Positions 57,085 to 64,000 of a stretch of DNA of 64,000 bases are shown here, piece after piece. The notes under the pieces are model-generated. The model made no database searches. It saw nothing but the letters and a program-made list of their open reading frames with translations, and was not told where the DNA came from. The position numbers were made by a program, and so were the translations under genes. Position 1 is the stretch's first letter. Each line of letters opens with the position of its first letter. This DNA is from Canicola haemoglobinophilus (GTDB lineage Bacteria; Pseudomonadota; Gammaproteobacteria; Enterobacterales; Pasteurellaceae), in the NCBI RefSeq assembly GCF_002015075.1, contig NZ_MUXZ01000018.1:34872-98871 (forward strand), given 5' to 3'.

Positions 57085-59007
57085 ATGCAACAAATTATTC
57101 AAACATTCGCCAATAACGGTGCATTAAGTGAAAAGATCAAAGATTTTCGTTCTCGTACCGAACAAGTGGAAATGGCAAAAGCAGTTTGGCGTGCAATTAG
57201 TCAAAAAAGCACTTTAGTTGTAGAGGCTGGCACAGGAACTGGGAAAACTTTTGCATATCTAGCTCCAGTTTTATTAGCTAAAAAGAAAACCATTATTTCC
57301 ACGGGCTCCAAAAATCTACAAGACCAACTCTTCAGCCGAGATCTTCCGGTCATCAAAAAAGCCTTGAATTACAGCGGAAAAATAGCCTTGCTAAAAGGGC
57401 GAGCTAATTATTTATGCTTGGAGCGTTTAGATCAGCTTATTGCCCAAGGCGTACTGGGTAATAGGGACGTGCTAGCAGATTTAGCTAAGGTGCGCAAATG
57501 GAATAATGCAACCAAAACAGGCGATTTGACTGAATGTGTGGAGTTGGCGGAAGATAGTCCCATTTTGCCACAATTAACAAGCACGGTAGAAAGTTGTTTG
57601 GGAACAGATTGCCCTAATTATGCCGATTGTTATGTTGCTTTGGCTCGTAAAAAAGCACTAAATGCTGATTTAGTTGTTGTTAATCACCATTTATTTTTTG
57701 CTGATATGGCGGTAAAAGAGAGTGGTTTTGGTGAATTAATCCCTCAAGCTGAAGTGATTATTTTTGATGAAGCACATCAACTTCCCGATATTGCCAGTCA
57801 ATATTTTGGGCAAAGTATTACTTCTCGCCAATTTTTTGATTTATGCAAAGATATTAATATTGTTTACCGCACAGAAGTCAAAGATATGGCACAGCTTGGT
57901 GTCGCATCTGATACTTTATTAAAAGTGGTGCAAGATTTTCGTATATTGCTCAGTGAGGGAAATTCACGGGGAAATTGGCGTGAAATGCTTGCCCAAAGTG
58001 CGGTGGAAAAATCTTTTAATTTATTACAAGAAAAATTAGATTTTACCGCCGAGGTTATTAAGTTAGGCTTAGGTCGTTCGCAAACGTTAGACAGTATTTT
58101 TGAGCGAGTTATTCAACTAAAAACTATGTTACAACGCTTACGGGAAACCGATGTGGTAGGATTTTGTTACTGGTTTGAAACAATAGGGCGACAATTTGGT
58201 TTACATATTACGCCTTTAACTGTGGCGGATAAATTTGGTGAACAAATGAAATCTCGCCAAACTGCTTGGATTTTTACTTCTGCAACTTTGGAAGTTGCTG
58301 GTACTTTTGATCATTTTTGTCAACGTTTAGGTATTGAAAATGCCGAACAGCAAGTGTTGCCTAGCCCATTTAATTATCCTGAGCAAGCGCTATTTTGCGT
58401 GCCTCGTTACTTGCCGGCTACAAATCAAAGTAAGACGCTAAACCAATTAGCTGAAATGTTATTGCCCGTTATCGAAAGTAATAAAGGGCGCTGTTTTGTG
58501 CTTTGTACCTCTTATTTGATGATGAAAGGCTTGGCGGAATATTTTCGTGAACATAGTCAATTAAGTATTTTGCTGCAAGGCGAAACTTCAAAAGGAAAAT
58601 TACTTGAGCAATTTATTCAAGAAGATCATTCCGTCCTAGTGGCTACTTCGAGTTTTTGGGAGGGGGTTGATGTGCGTGGAGATGCGTTATCTTTAGTGAT
58701 CATTGATAAATTACCTTTTACTGCACCTGATGAGCCTTTACTTAAAGCGAGAATTGAAGATTGTCGTTTACAAGGGGGAGAGCCTTTCAACGATATTCAA
58801 ATTCCAGAGGCAGTAATTGCCTTAAAACAAGGTGTAGGGCGTTTAATTCGTGATGTCACAGATCGAGGTGCGGTAATTATTTGTGACAGCCGATTAGTGA
58901 CCAGACCTTACGGCGAGATCTTTTTGCGCAGTTTGCCTAATGCAAAACGTACCCGAGATTTAAACAAAGTGGTACAATTCTTGGCGGAAATTAACAAGGA
59001 AAAATAA
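57085..59007 (+). CDS. yoaA: DinG-family ATP-dependent helicase YoaA
   Basis: A 640-residue XPD/DinG-type 5'-3' helicase, in E. coli a partner of the polymerase clamp-loader subunit chi in tolerating replication damage. Visible are Walker A EAGTGTGKT (47-55), iron-sulfur cysteines in NYLCLER and ESCLGTDCPNYADC, the IIFDEAHQLPD box, SFWEGVDVRGD and the GVGRLIRD motif VI. There is no clear Shine-Dalgarno sequence. It starts just after the inverted uptake pair and is followed 7 bases later by tsaB. Confidence 0.93.
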   Translation: MQQIIQTFANNGALSEKIKDFRSRTEQVEMAKAVWRAISQKSTLVVEAGTGTGKTFAYLAPVLLAKKKTIISTGSKNLQDQLFSRDLPVIKKALNYSGKIALLKGRANYLCLERLDQLIAQGVLGNRDVLADLAKVRKWNNATKTGDLTECVELAEDSPILPQLTSTVESCLGTDCPNYADCYVALARKKALNADLVVVNHHLFFADMAVKESGFGELIPQAEVIIFDEAHQLPDIASQYFGQSITSRQFFDLCKDINIVYRTEVKDMAQLGVASDTLLKVVQDFRILLSEGNSRGNWREMLAQSAVEKSFNLLQEKLDFTAEVIKLGLGRSQTLDSIFERVIQLKTMLQRLRETDVVGFCYWFETIGRQFGLHITPLTVADKFGEQMKSRQTAWIFTSATLEVAGTFDHFCQRLGIENAEQQVLPSPFNYPEQALFCVPRYLPATNQSKTLNQLAEMLLPVIESNKGRCFVLCTSYLMMKGLAEYFREHSQLSILLQGETSKGKLLEQFIQEDHSVLVATSSFWEGVDVRGDALSLVIIDKLPFTAPDEPLLKARIEDCRLQGGEPFNDIQIPEAVIALKQGVGRLIRDVTDRGAVIICDSRLVTRPYGEIFLRSLPNAKRTRDLNKVVQFLAEINKEK

Positions 59008-59014
59008 CAGAATT

Positions 59015-59731
59015 ATGACAACTTTATTAGCAATTGATACATCAACAGAAGCCTGTTCTGTCGCCTTATTACACAAAGGGGAGTTCACTCATTTTGACGA
59101 GTTCGCACAACGCACCCATACGAAACGTATTTTACCCATGATAGATGAGATTTTAACGCAGTCTGGTATTCAGTTAAATCAGCTCGATGCACTGGTATTT
59201 GGGCGTGGGCCAGGAAGTTTTACGGGAGTGCGTGTTGGCGCTGGAATTGCTCAAGGTTTGGCTTTGGGGGCAGATTTACCAGTAATTGCGATTTCTAATT
59301 TAACCACAATGGCGCAACAGGCCTATGAGCAATATGGTGCCGAACAGGTATTGTGTGCAATTGATGCGAGAATGAATGAAGTGTATTTTAGCCAGCTAAG
59401 AGCGGAAAAAGTGCGGTTGGAAAATACGGAGTTTATGCAATGGCAAGAACTCATCAATGAGCAAGTTTGTTCGCCACTGCAGGCTTTAGCACAATTACAA
59501 GATATTCCAGCAGAGCACTGGATAACCGTAGGTACAGGTTGGAATGCTTATGCAGAATTTAGTGTTGCAGGACTGGGCGAAAATACGCAAATCCACTTGC
59601 CTTCGGCACGCTATATGCTTTCCCTTGCATTACCTTATTATCATCAAAAACAATGGATAAGTGCGGTGGAAATTGAGCCAGTTTATTTGCGTAATGAAGT
59701 GACTTGGAAGAAATTGCCAGGGCGTGAATAA
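59015..59731 (+). CDS. tsaB: tRNA threonylcarbamoyladenosine synthesis protein TsaB
   Basis: TsaB (YeaZ) is the scaffold of the TsaBDE complex that makes t6A37 in ANN-reading tRNAs. The 238-residue ASKHA-fold protein has TLLAIDTSTEACSVALL, the VFGRGPGSFTGVRVGAGIAQ motif and a C-terminal VEPVYLRNEVTWKK. It follows yoaA by 7 bases and precedes slp, an order shared with E. coli yoaA-tsaB-yeaY. Two exact uptake sequences lie inside (59409 and 59659). Confidence 0.95.
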   Translation: MTTLLAIDTSTEACSVALLHKGEFTHFDEFAQRTHTKRILPMIDEILTQSGIQLNQLDALVFGRGPGSFTGVRVGAGIAQGLALGADLPVIAISNLTTMAQQAYEQYGAEQVLCAIDARMNEVYFSQLRAEKVRLENTEFMQWQELINEQVCSPLQALAQLQDIPAEHWITVGTGWNAYAEFSVAGLGENTQIHLPSARYMLSLALPYYHQKQWISAVEIEPVYLRNEVTWKKLPGRE

Positions 59732-59755
59732 TGCCTAATTTGAGGAGCAAATCAA

Positions 59756-60298
59756 ATGAAAAATAGCTTTTTTTTATTGAGTATTTTTTTCTTAACCGCT
59801 TGTATCTCAGCACCACAAGGGTTAGAGCGAGATAAGTATGAGATCCAAAATTTAGCGCAAGTCAATGAAGAGATTCTGCAATGTCATTGCAAGCAAGCCC
59901 GTTTAGGTGGAAAAGTCATCAAGGCGACAGCATTACAAAATAAAATGAAAATTGAAGTGTTGAGTTTACCGATTTTAACTTTTTCGGGAAGACCAGAGTT
60001 AGAAGGACAAACAAACGGACGTTTCATTGCCTATCTTGATGGCTTTATTGATCCAGAAAGTTTAAAAGATCAATATATTACGATGGGCGGTTTTCTAAAG
60101 GGCGCTGAAAAAGGAAAAATTGATCAAGCGGATTATATTTACCCTATTTTACAAGGAAAAGATTACCGCATTTGGCAGCTTGCTCAAGAATATTATTATG
60201 ATCCAGAAGATTTAGCCGATTTTTATGAAAGTCGACGTCGTTGGGGATTTGGTGGTTTTTGGCGGCCCGAACCTCGTTTACGTTATGTTTTATATTAG
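59756..60298 (+). CDS. Slp family outer-membrane lipoprotein (YeaY-like)
   Basis: A 180-residue lipoprotein precursor with lipobox LTAC at about residues 14-17. The Slp-family body has CKQARLGGKVIKATALQNKM (cysteine and glycine-rich turn), LPILTFSGRPELEGQTNGRF and the G-GE-like GAEKGKIDQADYIYPIL. Slp proteins are starvation- or stationary-phase-induced in E. coli; the role here is unknown. GAGGAG lies upstream. A strong terminator follows. Confidence 0.88.
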   Translation: MKNSFFLLSIFFLTACISAPQGLERDKYEIQNLAQVNEEILQCHCKQARLGGKVIKATALQNKMKIEVLSLPILTFSGRPELEGQTNGRFIAYLDGFIDPESLKDQYITMGGFLKGAEKGKIDQADYIYPILQGKDYRIWQLAQEYYYDPEDLADFYESRRRWGFGGFWRPEPRLRYVLY

Positions 60299-60303
60299 GC
60301 GTG

Positions 60304-60327
60304 AAGGCGAGTTTAGCTCGCCTTTTT
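60304..60327 (+). terminator. Terminator after slp
   Basis: AAGGCGAG (60304-60311), a TTTAG loop, and CTCGCCTT (60317-60324), followed by TTT. Confidence 0.9.
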
Positions 60328-60361
60328 CTCTTTTTATGGCTGATTTTACTTGGATTAAGTG

Positions 60362-60385
60362 GGATTTATTTGGAGAAATAAATCC
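60362..60385. promoter_or_regulatory. Perfect palindrome upstream of fadD
   Basis: GGATTTATTT (60362-60371) and AAATAAATCC (60376-60385) around GGAG. It lies just upstream of a TATAAT box (60407-60412), where an operator or activator site could sit. It is too AT-rich and lacks a T-run for a typical terminator. Confidence 0.45.
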
Positions 60386-60482
60386 GCCAAAAGCCAAAAA
60401 TTAAAGTATAATGCAAGCCAATTTTTCACAAGAAAATAGTAAAAAAGACTGAAAATCTCATTGATTGAAAAGGATAAATACC

Positions 60483-62168
60483 ATGCAAAAACCTTGGTTT
60501 CAAAATTACCCAGAAGGTTCACCATTTGAGCTGGATACGTCAAAATATGAAAACTTATTAGATATGTTTGATAAAGCTATTCGTGAGCATCCAGATCGTC
60601 CTGCTTATGTGAACATGGGGCAAGTTTTAACTTTCCGTAAATTAGAAGAACGTAGCCGAGCTTTTGCTGCTTATTTACAAAATGAATTGAAATTAAAACG
60701 TGGTGATCGTGTTGCATTGATGATGCCCAATTTATTGCAATATCCAATCGTATTATTTGGGATTTTGCGTGCGGGTTTGGTAGTAGTGAATGTAAATCCA
60801 CTTTATACGCCACGTGAACTTGAACATCAGTTACAAGATAGTGGCGCAACAGCCATTGTGATTGTGTCAAATTTTGCCTCAACTTTAGAAAAAGTGGTTT
60901 TCAATACCAATATTAAGCACGTTATTTTAACTAGAATGGGCGATCAGCTTTCTTTTGGTAAACGCACTTTAGTTAATTTTGTGGTGAAATATGTGAAAAA
61001 ATTAGTACCAAAATATAAGCTACCAAGTGCGGTCACATTTCGTGAAGTTTTAGCAGTGGGCAAAAATCGCCAATATGTGCGCCCACAAGTAGAGCGCACT
61101 GATTTAGCCTTTTTGCAATATACAGGTGGCACAACTGGCGTGGCAAAAGGAGCGATGTTGAGCCATGGTAATATCATCACAAATATTTTCCAAGCCGCTT
61201 GGATTGCACTGCCGTTTGTGGGTGATCATAAAAAAGAACGTAAAGCTATCATTGCTTTACCGCTTTATCATGTATTCGCTTTAACGGTAAACTGTTTGCT
61301 CTTTATTGAATTAGGTATCACAGCAGTGTTAATTACCAATCCTCGTGATATTGATGGTTTTGTTAAAGAGTTGAAAAAGCATCGTTTTGTCGCACTAACA
61401 GGTGTAAATACTTTATTTAATGCGTTATTGAACAATGAAAACTTTAAAGAAGTTGATTTTTCTACGCTGAAATTGTCTGTTGGCGGTGGTATGGCTATTC
61501 AACAGTCTGTGGCTACGCGTTGGCATGAATTAACAGGTTGCAATATTATCGAAGGTTATGGCATGACTGAATGTTCGCCTTTAATTGCTGCTTGCCCAAT
61601 TAATGTGGTTAAACACAACGGCACTATTGGTGTTCCTGTACCAAATACCGATATTAAGATTGTTAAAGATGACGGCACTTTGGCTGAACTTGGCGAACCG
61701 GGCGAACTTTGGGTTAAAGGCGAGCAAGTTATGCAGGGATATTGGCAACGTCCAGAAGCTACCGCCGAGGTATTGAAAGATGGCTGGATGGCAACAGGCG
61801 ATGTGGTAATCATGGATGAAACTTATAGTTTGCGTATTGTGGATCGTAAAAAAGATATGATTATCGTATCTGGTTTTAATGTTTATCCAAATGAAATTGA
61901 AGATGTCGTTATGCTTAACTATAAAGTCGCAGAAGTAGTTGCTATTGGCGTTCCTCATGAAGTTTCCGGAGAAACAATTAAAATTTTCGTAGTGAAAGAT
62001 GATAGTTTAACTCGTGATGAATTACGTCAACATTGTCGCCAGCACCTTACAGGTTACAAAATCCCGAAAGATATTGAATTCCGTGATGAATTACCAAAAA
62101 CTAATGTAGGTAAAATTTTGCGTCGAGTCTTGCGTGATGAAGAGCTCGCAAAACGTTCGCAAAGCTAA
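60483..62168 (+). CDS. fadD: Long-chain fatty acid-CoA ligase
   Basis: FadD activates exogenous long-chain fatty acids to acyl-CoA. The 561-residue protein has the AMP-binding P-loop [12 protein letters not shown], the [10 protein letters not shown] motif, the fatty-acid signature [13 protein letters not shown] and the catalytic lysine near the end ([13 protein letters not shown]). ATG 60483 ([12 protein letters not shown]) has AAAGGA upstream. It precedes rnd, as in E. coli. An exact uptake sequence lies at 61025-61033. Confidence 0.95.
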   Translation: MQKPWFQNYPEGSPFELDTSKYENLLDMFDKAIREHPDRPAYVNMGQVLTFRKLEERSRAFAAYLQNELKLKRGDRVALMMPNLLQYPIVLFGILRAGLVVVNVNPLYTPRELEHQLQDSGATAIVIVSNFASTLEKVVFNTNIKHVILTRMGDQLSFGKRTLVNFVVKYVKKLVPKYKLPSAVTFREVLAVGKNRQYVRPQVERTDLAFLQYTGGTTGVAKGAMLSHGNIITNIFQAAWIALPFVGDHKKERKAIIALPLYHVFALTVNCLLFIELGITAVLITNPRDIDGFVKELKKHRFVALTGVNTLFNALLNNENFKEVDFSTLKLSVGGGMAIQQSVATRWHELTGCNIIEGYGMTECSPLIAACPINVVKHNGTIGVPVPNTDIKIVKDDGTLAELGEPGELWVKGEQVMQGYWQRPEATAEVLKDGWMATGDVVIMDETYSLRIVDRKKDMIIVSGFNVYPNEIEDVVMLNYKVAEVVAIGVPHEVSGETIKIFVVKDDSLTRDELRQHCRQHLTGYKIPKDIEFRDELPKTNVGKILRRVLRDEELAKRSQS

Positions 62169-62176
62169 ATATTAAG

Positions 62177-62210
62177 TGGGCGATCAATCAATCGCCCATT
62201 TCTTTTTTGT
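62177..62210 (+). terminator. Terminator after fadD
   Basis: TGGGCGAT (62177-62184), a 6-base loop, and ATCGCCCA (62191-62198), followed by TTTCTTTTTTG. Confidence 0.85.
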
Positions 62211-62233
62211 TTCCTATTTAATAGATAAGAAGT

Positions 62234-63382
62234 ATGTCTGTTTTAATAAAAGAAGTCCAAAATCCACCGCACTTTCAATTGATTACAACAAATGCTCAAT
62301 TATTTGAGGTTTGTCAACAAGCACAGCAAAAGACTGTTGTTGCACTAGATACTGAGTTTGTTCGTACAAGAAGTTTTTATCCTAAATTGGGGTTAATCCA
62401 ACTTTATGATGGTGAACAAGTTAGCTTAATTGATCCTCTTGAAATTAGTGACTTCTCGCCTTTTATTCAGCTGTTGTCTAATCAAAAAGTAATTAAAGTA
62501 TTACACGCTTGTGGTGAAGATTTAGAAGTTTTTCAGCATTATTTTCAACAATTACCAACGCCAATGCTCGATACGCAAATTATGGCTGCCTTTTTGCAGC
62601 ATGGAAGCTCCATAGGGTTTTCCACATTGCTGAAACACTATTTTGCATTAGAAATTGATAAAGGAGCTTCTCGAACGAATTGGCTGACTCGTCCTCTGTC
62701 TAAAATACAATTGCATTATGCGGTAGCTGATGTATGGTATTTATTGCCACTGTTTCAACGCATGCAACAAGCTCTCGCTCAAACACCTTGGCAAAGTGCG
62801 GTAGAAAATGACTGCGAAATTTTGCTAGAAAAATACAAGCAAATAAAAGATAGTCAAAATGCTTATTTTTCTGTCTCTGGTGCTTGGAAGTTAAATTCAC
62901 AGGAATTGATGCGCTTGAAATTACTGGCTAAATGGCGCCAAGAAGAAGCAATCAAAAGGGATCTTGCATTAAATTTTGTTGTGCGAGCAGAACATTTGAT
63001 TGCCGTTGCTCAACACAATCCAAAGCACATCTCAGAGCTTTTATCCATAGGCTTGGATCCGCAAGAGATTCGTATTCATGGCAAAAAAATATTAAAAATA
63101 TTAGAAAAAGCGAAAAGAGTTGCAAAGCATGATTATCCAGTCCCTATTTTGCGTGTTTCTAACGATCCTCGTTATCGTATAGTCATTAAATTGTTACAAA
63201 CTAAATTACAAGAAATCACTCCACAGGGTCTACCAACGAAGGTTTTATCCAGCAAACGTATGTTAGATCAACTGATAAAATGGTGTTGGATTAAGCAACA
63301 AGATCCTAATGATTTACCCGATTTACTTTGTGGTTGGCGTAGAAAATATGGATTGTTATTGTTAGAAGTTTTAAATTTTTAA
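62234..63382 (+). CDS. rnd: Ribonuclease D
   Basis: RNase D trims tRNA 3' ends. The 382-residue protein has the DEDD exonuclease motifs VVALDTEFVRTRSFYPKLG (D, E), VLHACGEDLEVF and HYAVADVWYLLPLF (DEDDy tyrosine), then an HRDC domain (about residues 215-290) in which LKLLAKWRQEEAIKRDLALN is visible. Two exact uptake sequences lie inside (62266 and 62794). A hairpin follows. Confidence 0.94.
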   Translation: MSVLIKEVQNPPHFQLITTNAQLFEVCQQAQQKTVVALDTEFVRTRSFYPKLGLIQLYDGEQVSLIDPLEISDFSPFIQLLSNQKVIKVLHACGEDLEVFQHYFQQLPTPMLDTQIMAAFLQHGSSIGFSTLLKHYFALEIDKGASRTNWLTRPLSKIQLHYAVADVWYLLPLFQRMQQALAQTPWQSAVENDCEILLEKYKQIKDSQNAYFSVSGAWKLNSQELMRLKLLAKWRQEEAIKRDLALNFVVRAEHLIAVAQHNPKHISELLSIGLDPQEIRIHGKKILKILEKAKRVAKHDYPVPILRVSNDPRYRIVIKLLQTKLQEITPQGLPTKVLSSKRMLDQLIKWCWIKQQDPNDLPDLLCGWRRKYGLLLLEVLNF

Positions 63383-63389
63383 TTTAAAA

Positions 63390-63415
63390 CATGCTAGAGA
63401 ATTTTTTCTAGCATG
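63390..63415. terminator. Hairpin between convergent rnd and glycosyltransferase genes
   Basis: CATGCTAGA (63390-63398) and TCTAGCATG (63407-63415) around an 8-base loop. On the minus strand TTTTAAATT follows, so it better serves the leftward glycosyltransferase gene. Confidence 0.65.
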
Positions 63416-63445
63416 CCTAAAATTTAATGAAAAAGTGACCGCAGA

Positions 63446-64000
63446 TTATAATTTTTCAAAAGGCTTATGTAGTGCTTTTTGTATTCTTTTAATATTAGCA
63501 CTTAATTTATCTTTGCAACTGAGTTGATTATATAAAAGGCGAAATGCTTTATTTTTCTTTATGGTACGCTGTTTGGTATATCCTCTAGGGTGTCCATCAT
63601 TTATTTCTGATAATTCTGATATTGTTGGAGCTGGTTCTACTAAATTGGCATTTAAACAATATAAATCAACCGCACTTAGCCAATAATAAAATTTGAACGC
63701 ATCAATTTCAAATTTAATTGGTGTTTGAATTGTTAAAATATTTTCCGCAGCTTTTCGATTGATTACATATCCATAAGCATAAAATAAATTATGAGCAGAG
63801 AAGACAGAAATATTGCAAGTTTGGAAATCTTTTATTTTCTTCTTTTTGTAAATACTATTAAACAAAACAAGAATAGAGGGTTTTTCTAAAGAGGAAATGA
63901 AATCTGTGATTTCATTGATAAGATCGGGAGTAAATTTATCAGAAAAAACAATATCATCTTCAAAAAAAAAGCAGATATGATTTGCTGATTGCTGATTGCT
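63446..64000 (-). CDS. Glycosyltransferase family 25 (LOS biosynthesis), N-terminus beyond window
   Basis: The frame enters from the right edge and runs 184 codons to the stop at 63446. Visible are HICFFFEDDIVFSDKF (the family's DxD-type EDDI motif), FSAHNLFYAYGYVINRKAAENIL, then the long tail ending IQKALHKPFEKL. This is the Lex2B/LpsA/LgtB-like family that adds galactose or glucose to lipooligosaccharide; the acceptor cannot be told. At the edge the DNA has a GATTGCT heptamer repeat, and a 9-base A tract (63962-63970) encodes FFF. An exact uptake sequence is at 63669-63677. Confidence 0.8.
   Translation of the reverse strand, partial: SNQQSANHICFFFEDDIVFSDKFTPDLINEITDFISSLEKPSILVLFNSIYKKKKIKDFQTCNISVFSAHNLFYAYGYVINRKAAENILTIQTPIKFEIDAFKFYYWLSAVDLYCLNANLVEPAPTISELSEINDGHPRGYTKQRTIKKNKAFRLLYNQLSCKDKLSANIKRIQKALHKPFEKL

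Noticed and set aside
61556..61958. Two overlapping antisense frames inside fadD
   Set aside because: Shadows of fadD codon structure, without ribosome binding sites.
1..64000. Looked for CRISPR arrays, insertion sequences, prophage genes, tRNA and rRNA
   Set aside because: None seen; the dispersed 9-base repeats are uptake signal sequences, not CRISPR repeats.

Overview
The window is chromosomal DNA from a Haemophilus species, either H. influenzae or its close relative H. haemolyticus. The evidence is the protein families and their order, a low GC content, and at least 41 exact copies by eye of the Haemophilus uptake signal sequence core AAGTGCGGT on either strand. I saw no rRNA or tRNA genes, no insertion sequence, no prophage and no CRISPR array. 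Almost everything is core genome. The strain-variable parts are the left edge, a porin, the lic1 locus, one wrecked permease gene and a glycosyltransferase at the right edge.

Left part (1-9.5 kb). Two tandem DUF805 membrane protein genes (one broken by an in-frame stop) and a cut-off gene run leftward, divergent from an XRE-type regulator that is coupled to dapE. A Phd/PIN-domain toxin-antitoxin pair, an M15 peptidase, nudF and cpdA (cAMP phosphodiesterase) follow. On the minus strand lies secM-secA-mutT; SecM is a short divergent form that keeps a terminal IRAGP arrest motif. A DciA-like helicase loader is divergent from secM.

Envelope and translation block (9.5-25.5 kb, all plus strand): pyrH, frr, dxr, a DUF2301-like gene, uppS, cdsA, rseP, bamA, skp and lpxD, then cmk, rpsA, ihfB, lapA, lapB, pyrF and yciH. 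Isoprenoid, phospholipid, outer-membrane protein and lipid A functions sit together. LapB here and FtsH at 48.7 kb are the two arms of LpxC proteolysis control.

Middle (25.5-50.5 kb): a CRP-associated porin of the P2 family that is not the classical P2, csdA-csdE, a secreted nuclease, a LrgAB-like pair, a dGTPase, nhaA, the dolP-diaA-yraN-lpoA cluster divergent from rsmI, yciO, rluB, a DUF3298-like lipoprotein, pirin, prs-ispE-lolB, a YdgA-like protein, dacB divergent from greA, yhbY divergent from rlmE, and ftsH.

Right part (50.5-64 kb): a complete lic1 (licABCD) phosphocholine locus lies between ftsH and folP. It has no tetranucleotide repeat at licA and its last gene overlaps folP. glmM, sixA, an AEC permease remnant carrying a pair of inverted REP-like palindromes, yoaA, tsaB, slp, fadD and rnd follow. 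A family 25 glycosyltransferase, entering from the right edge, carries a heptanucleotide repeat exactly at the end of the window. The most notable items are the apparently phase-locked lic1 locus embedded in an essential gene string, the divergent SecM, the covarying REP-like pair and the edge repeat.
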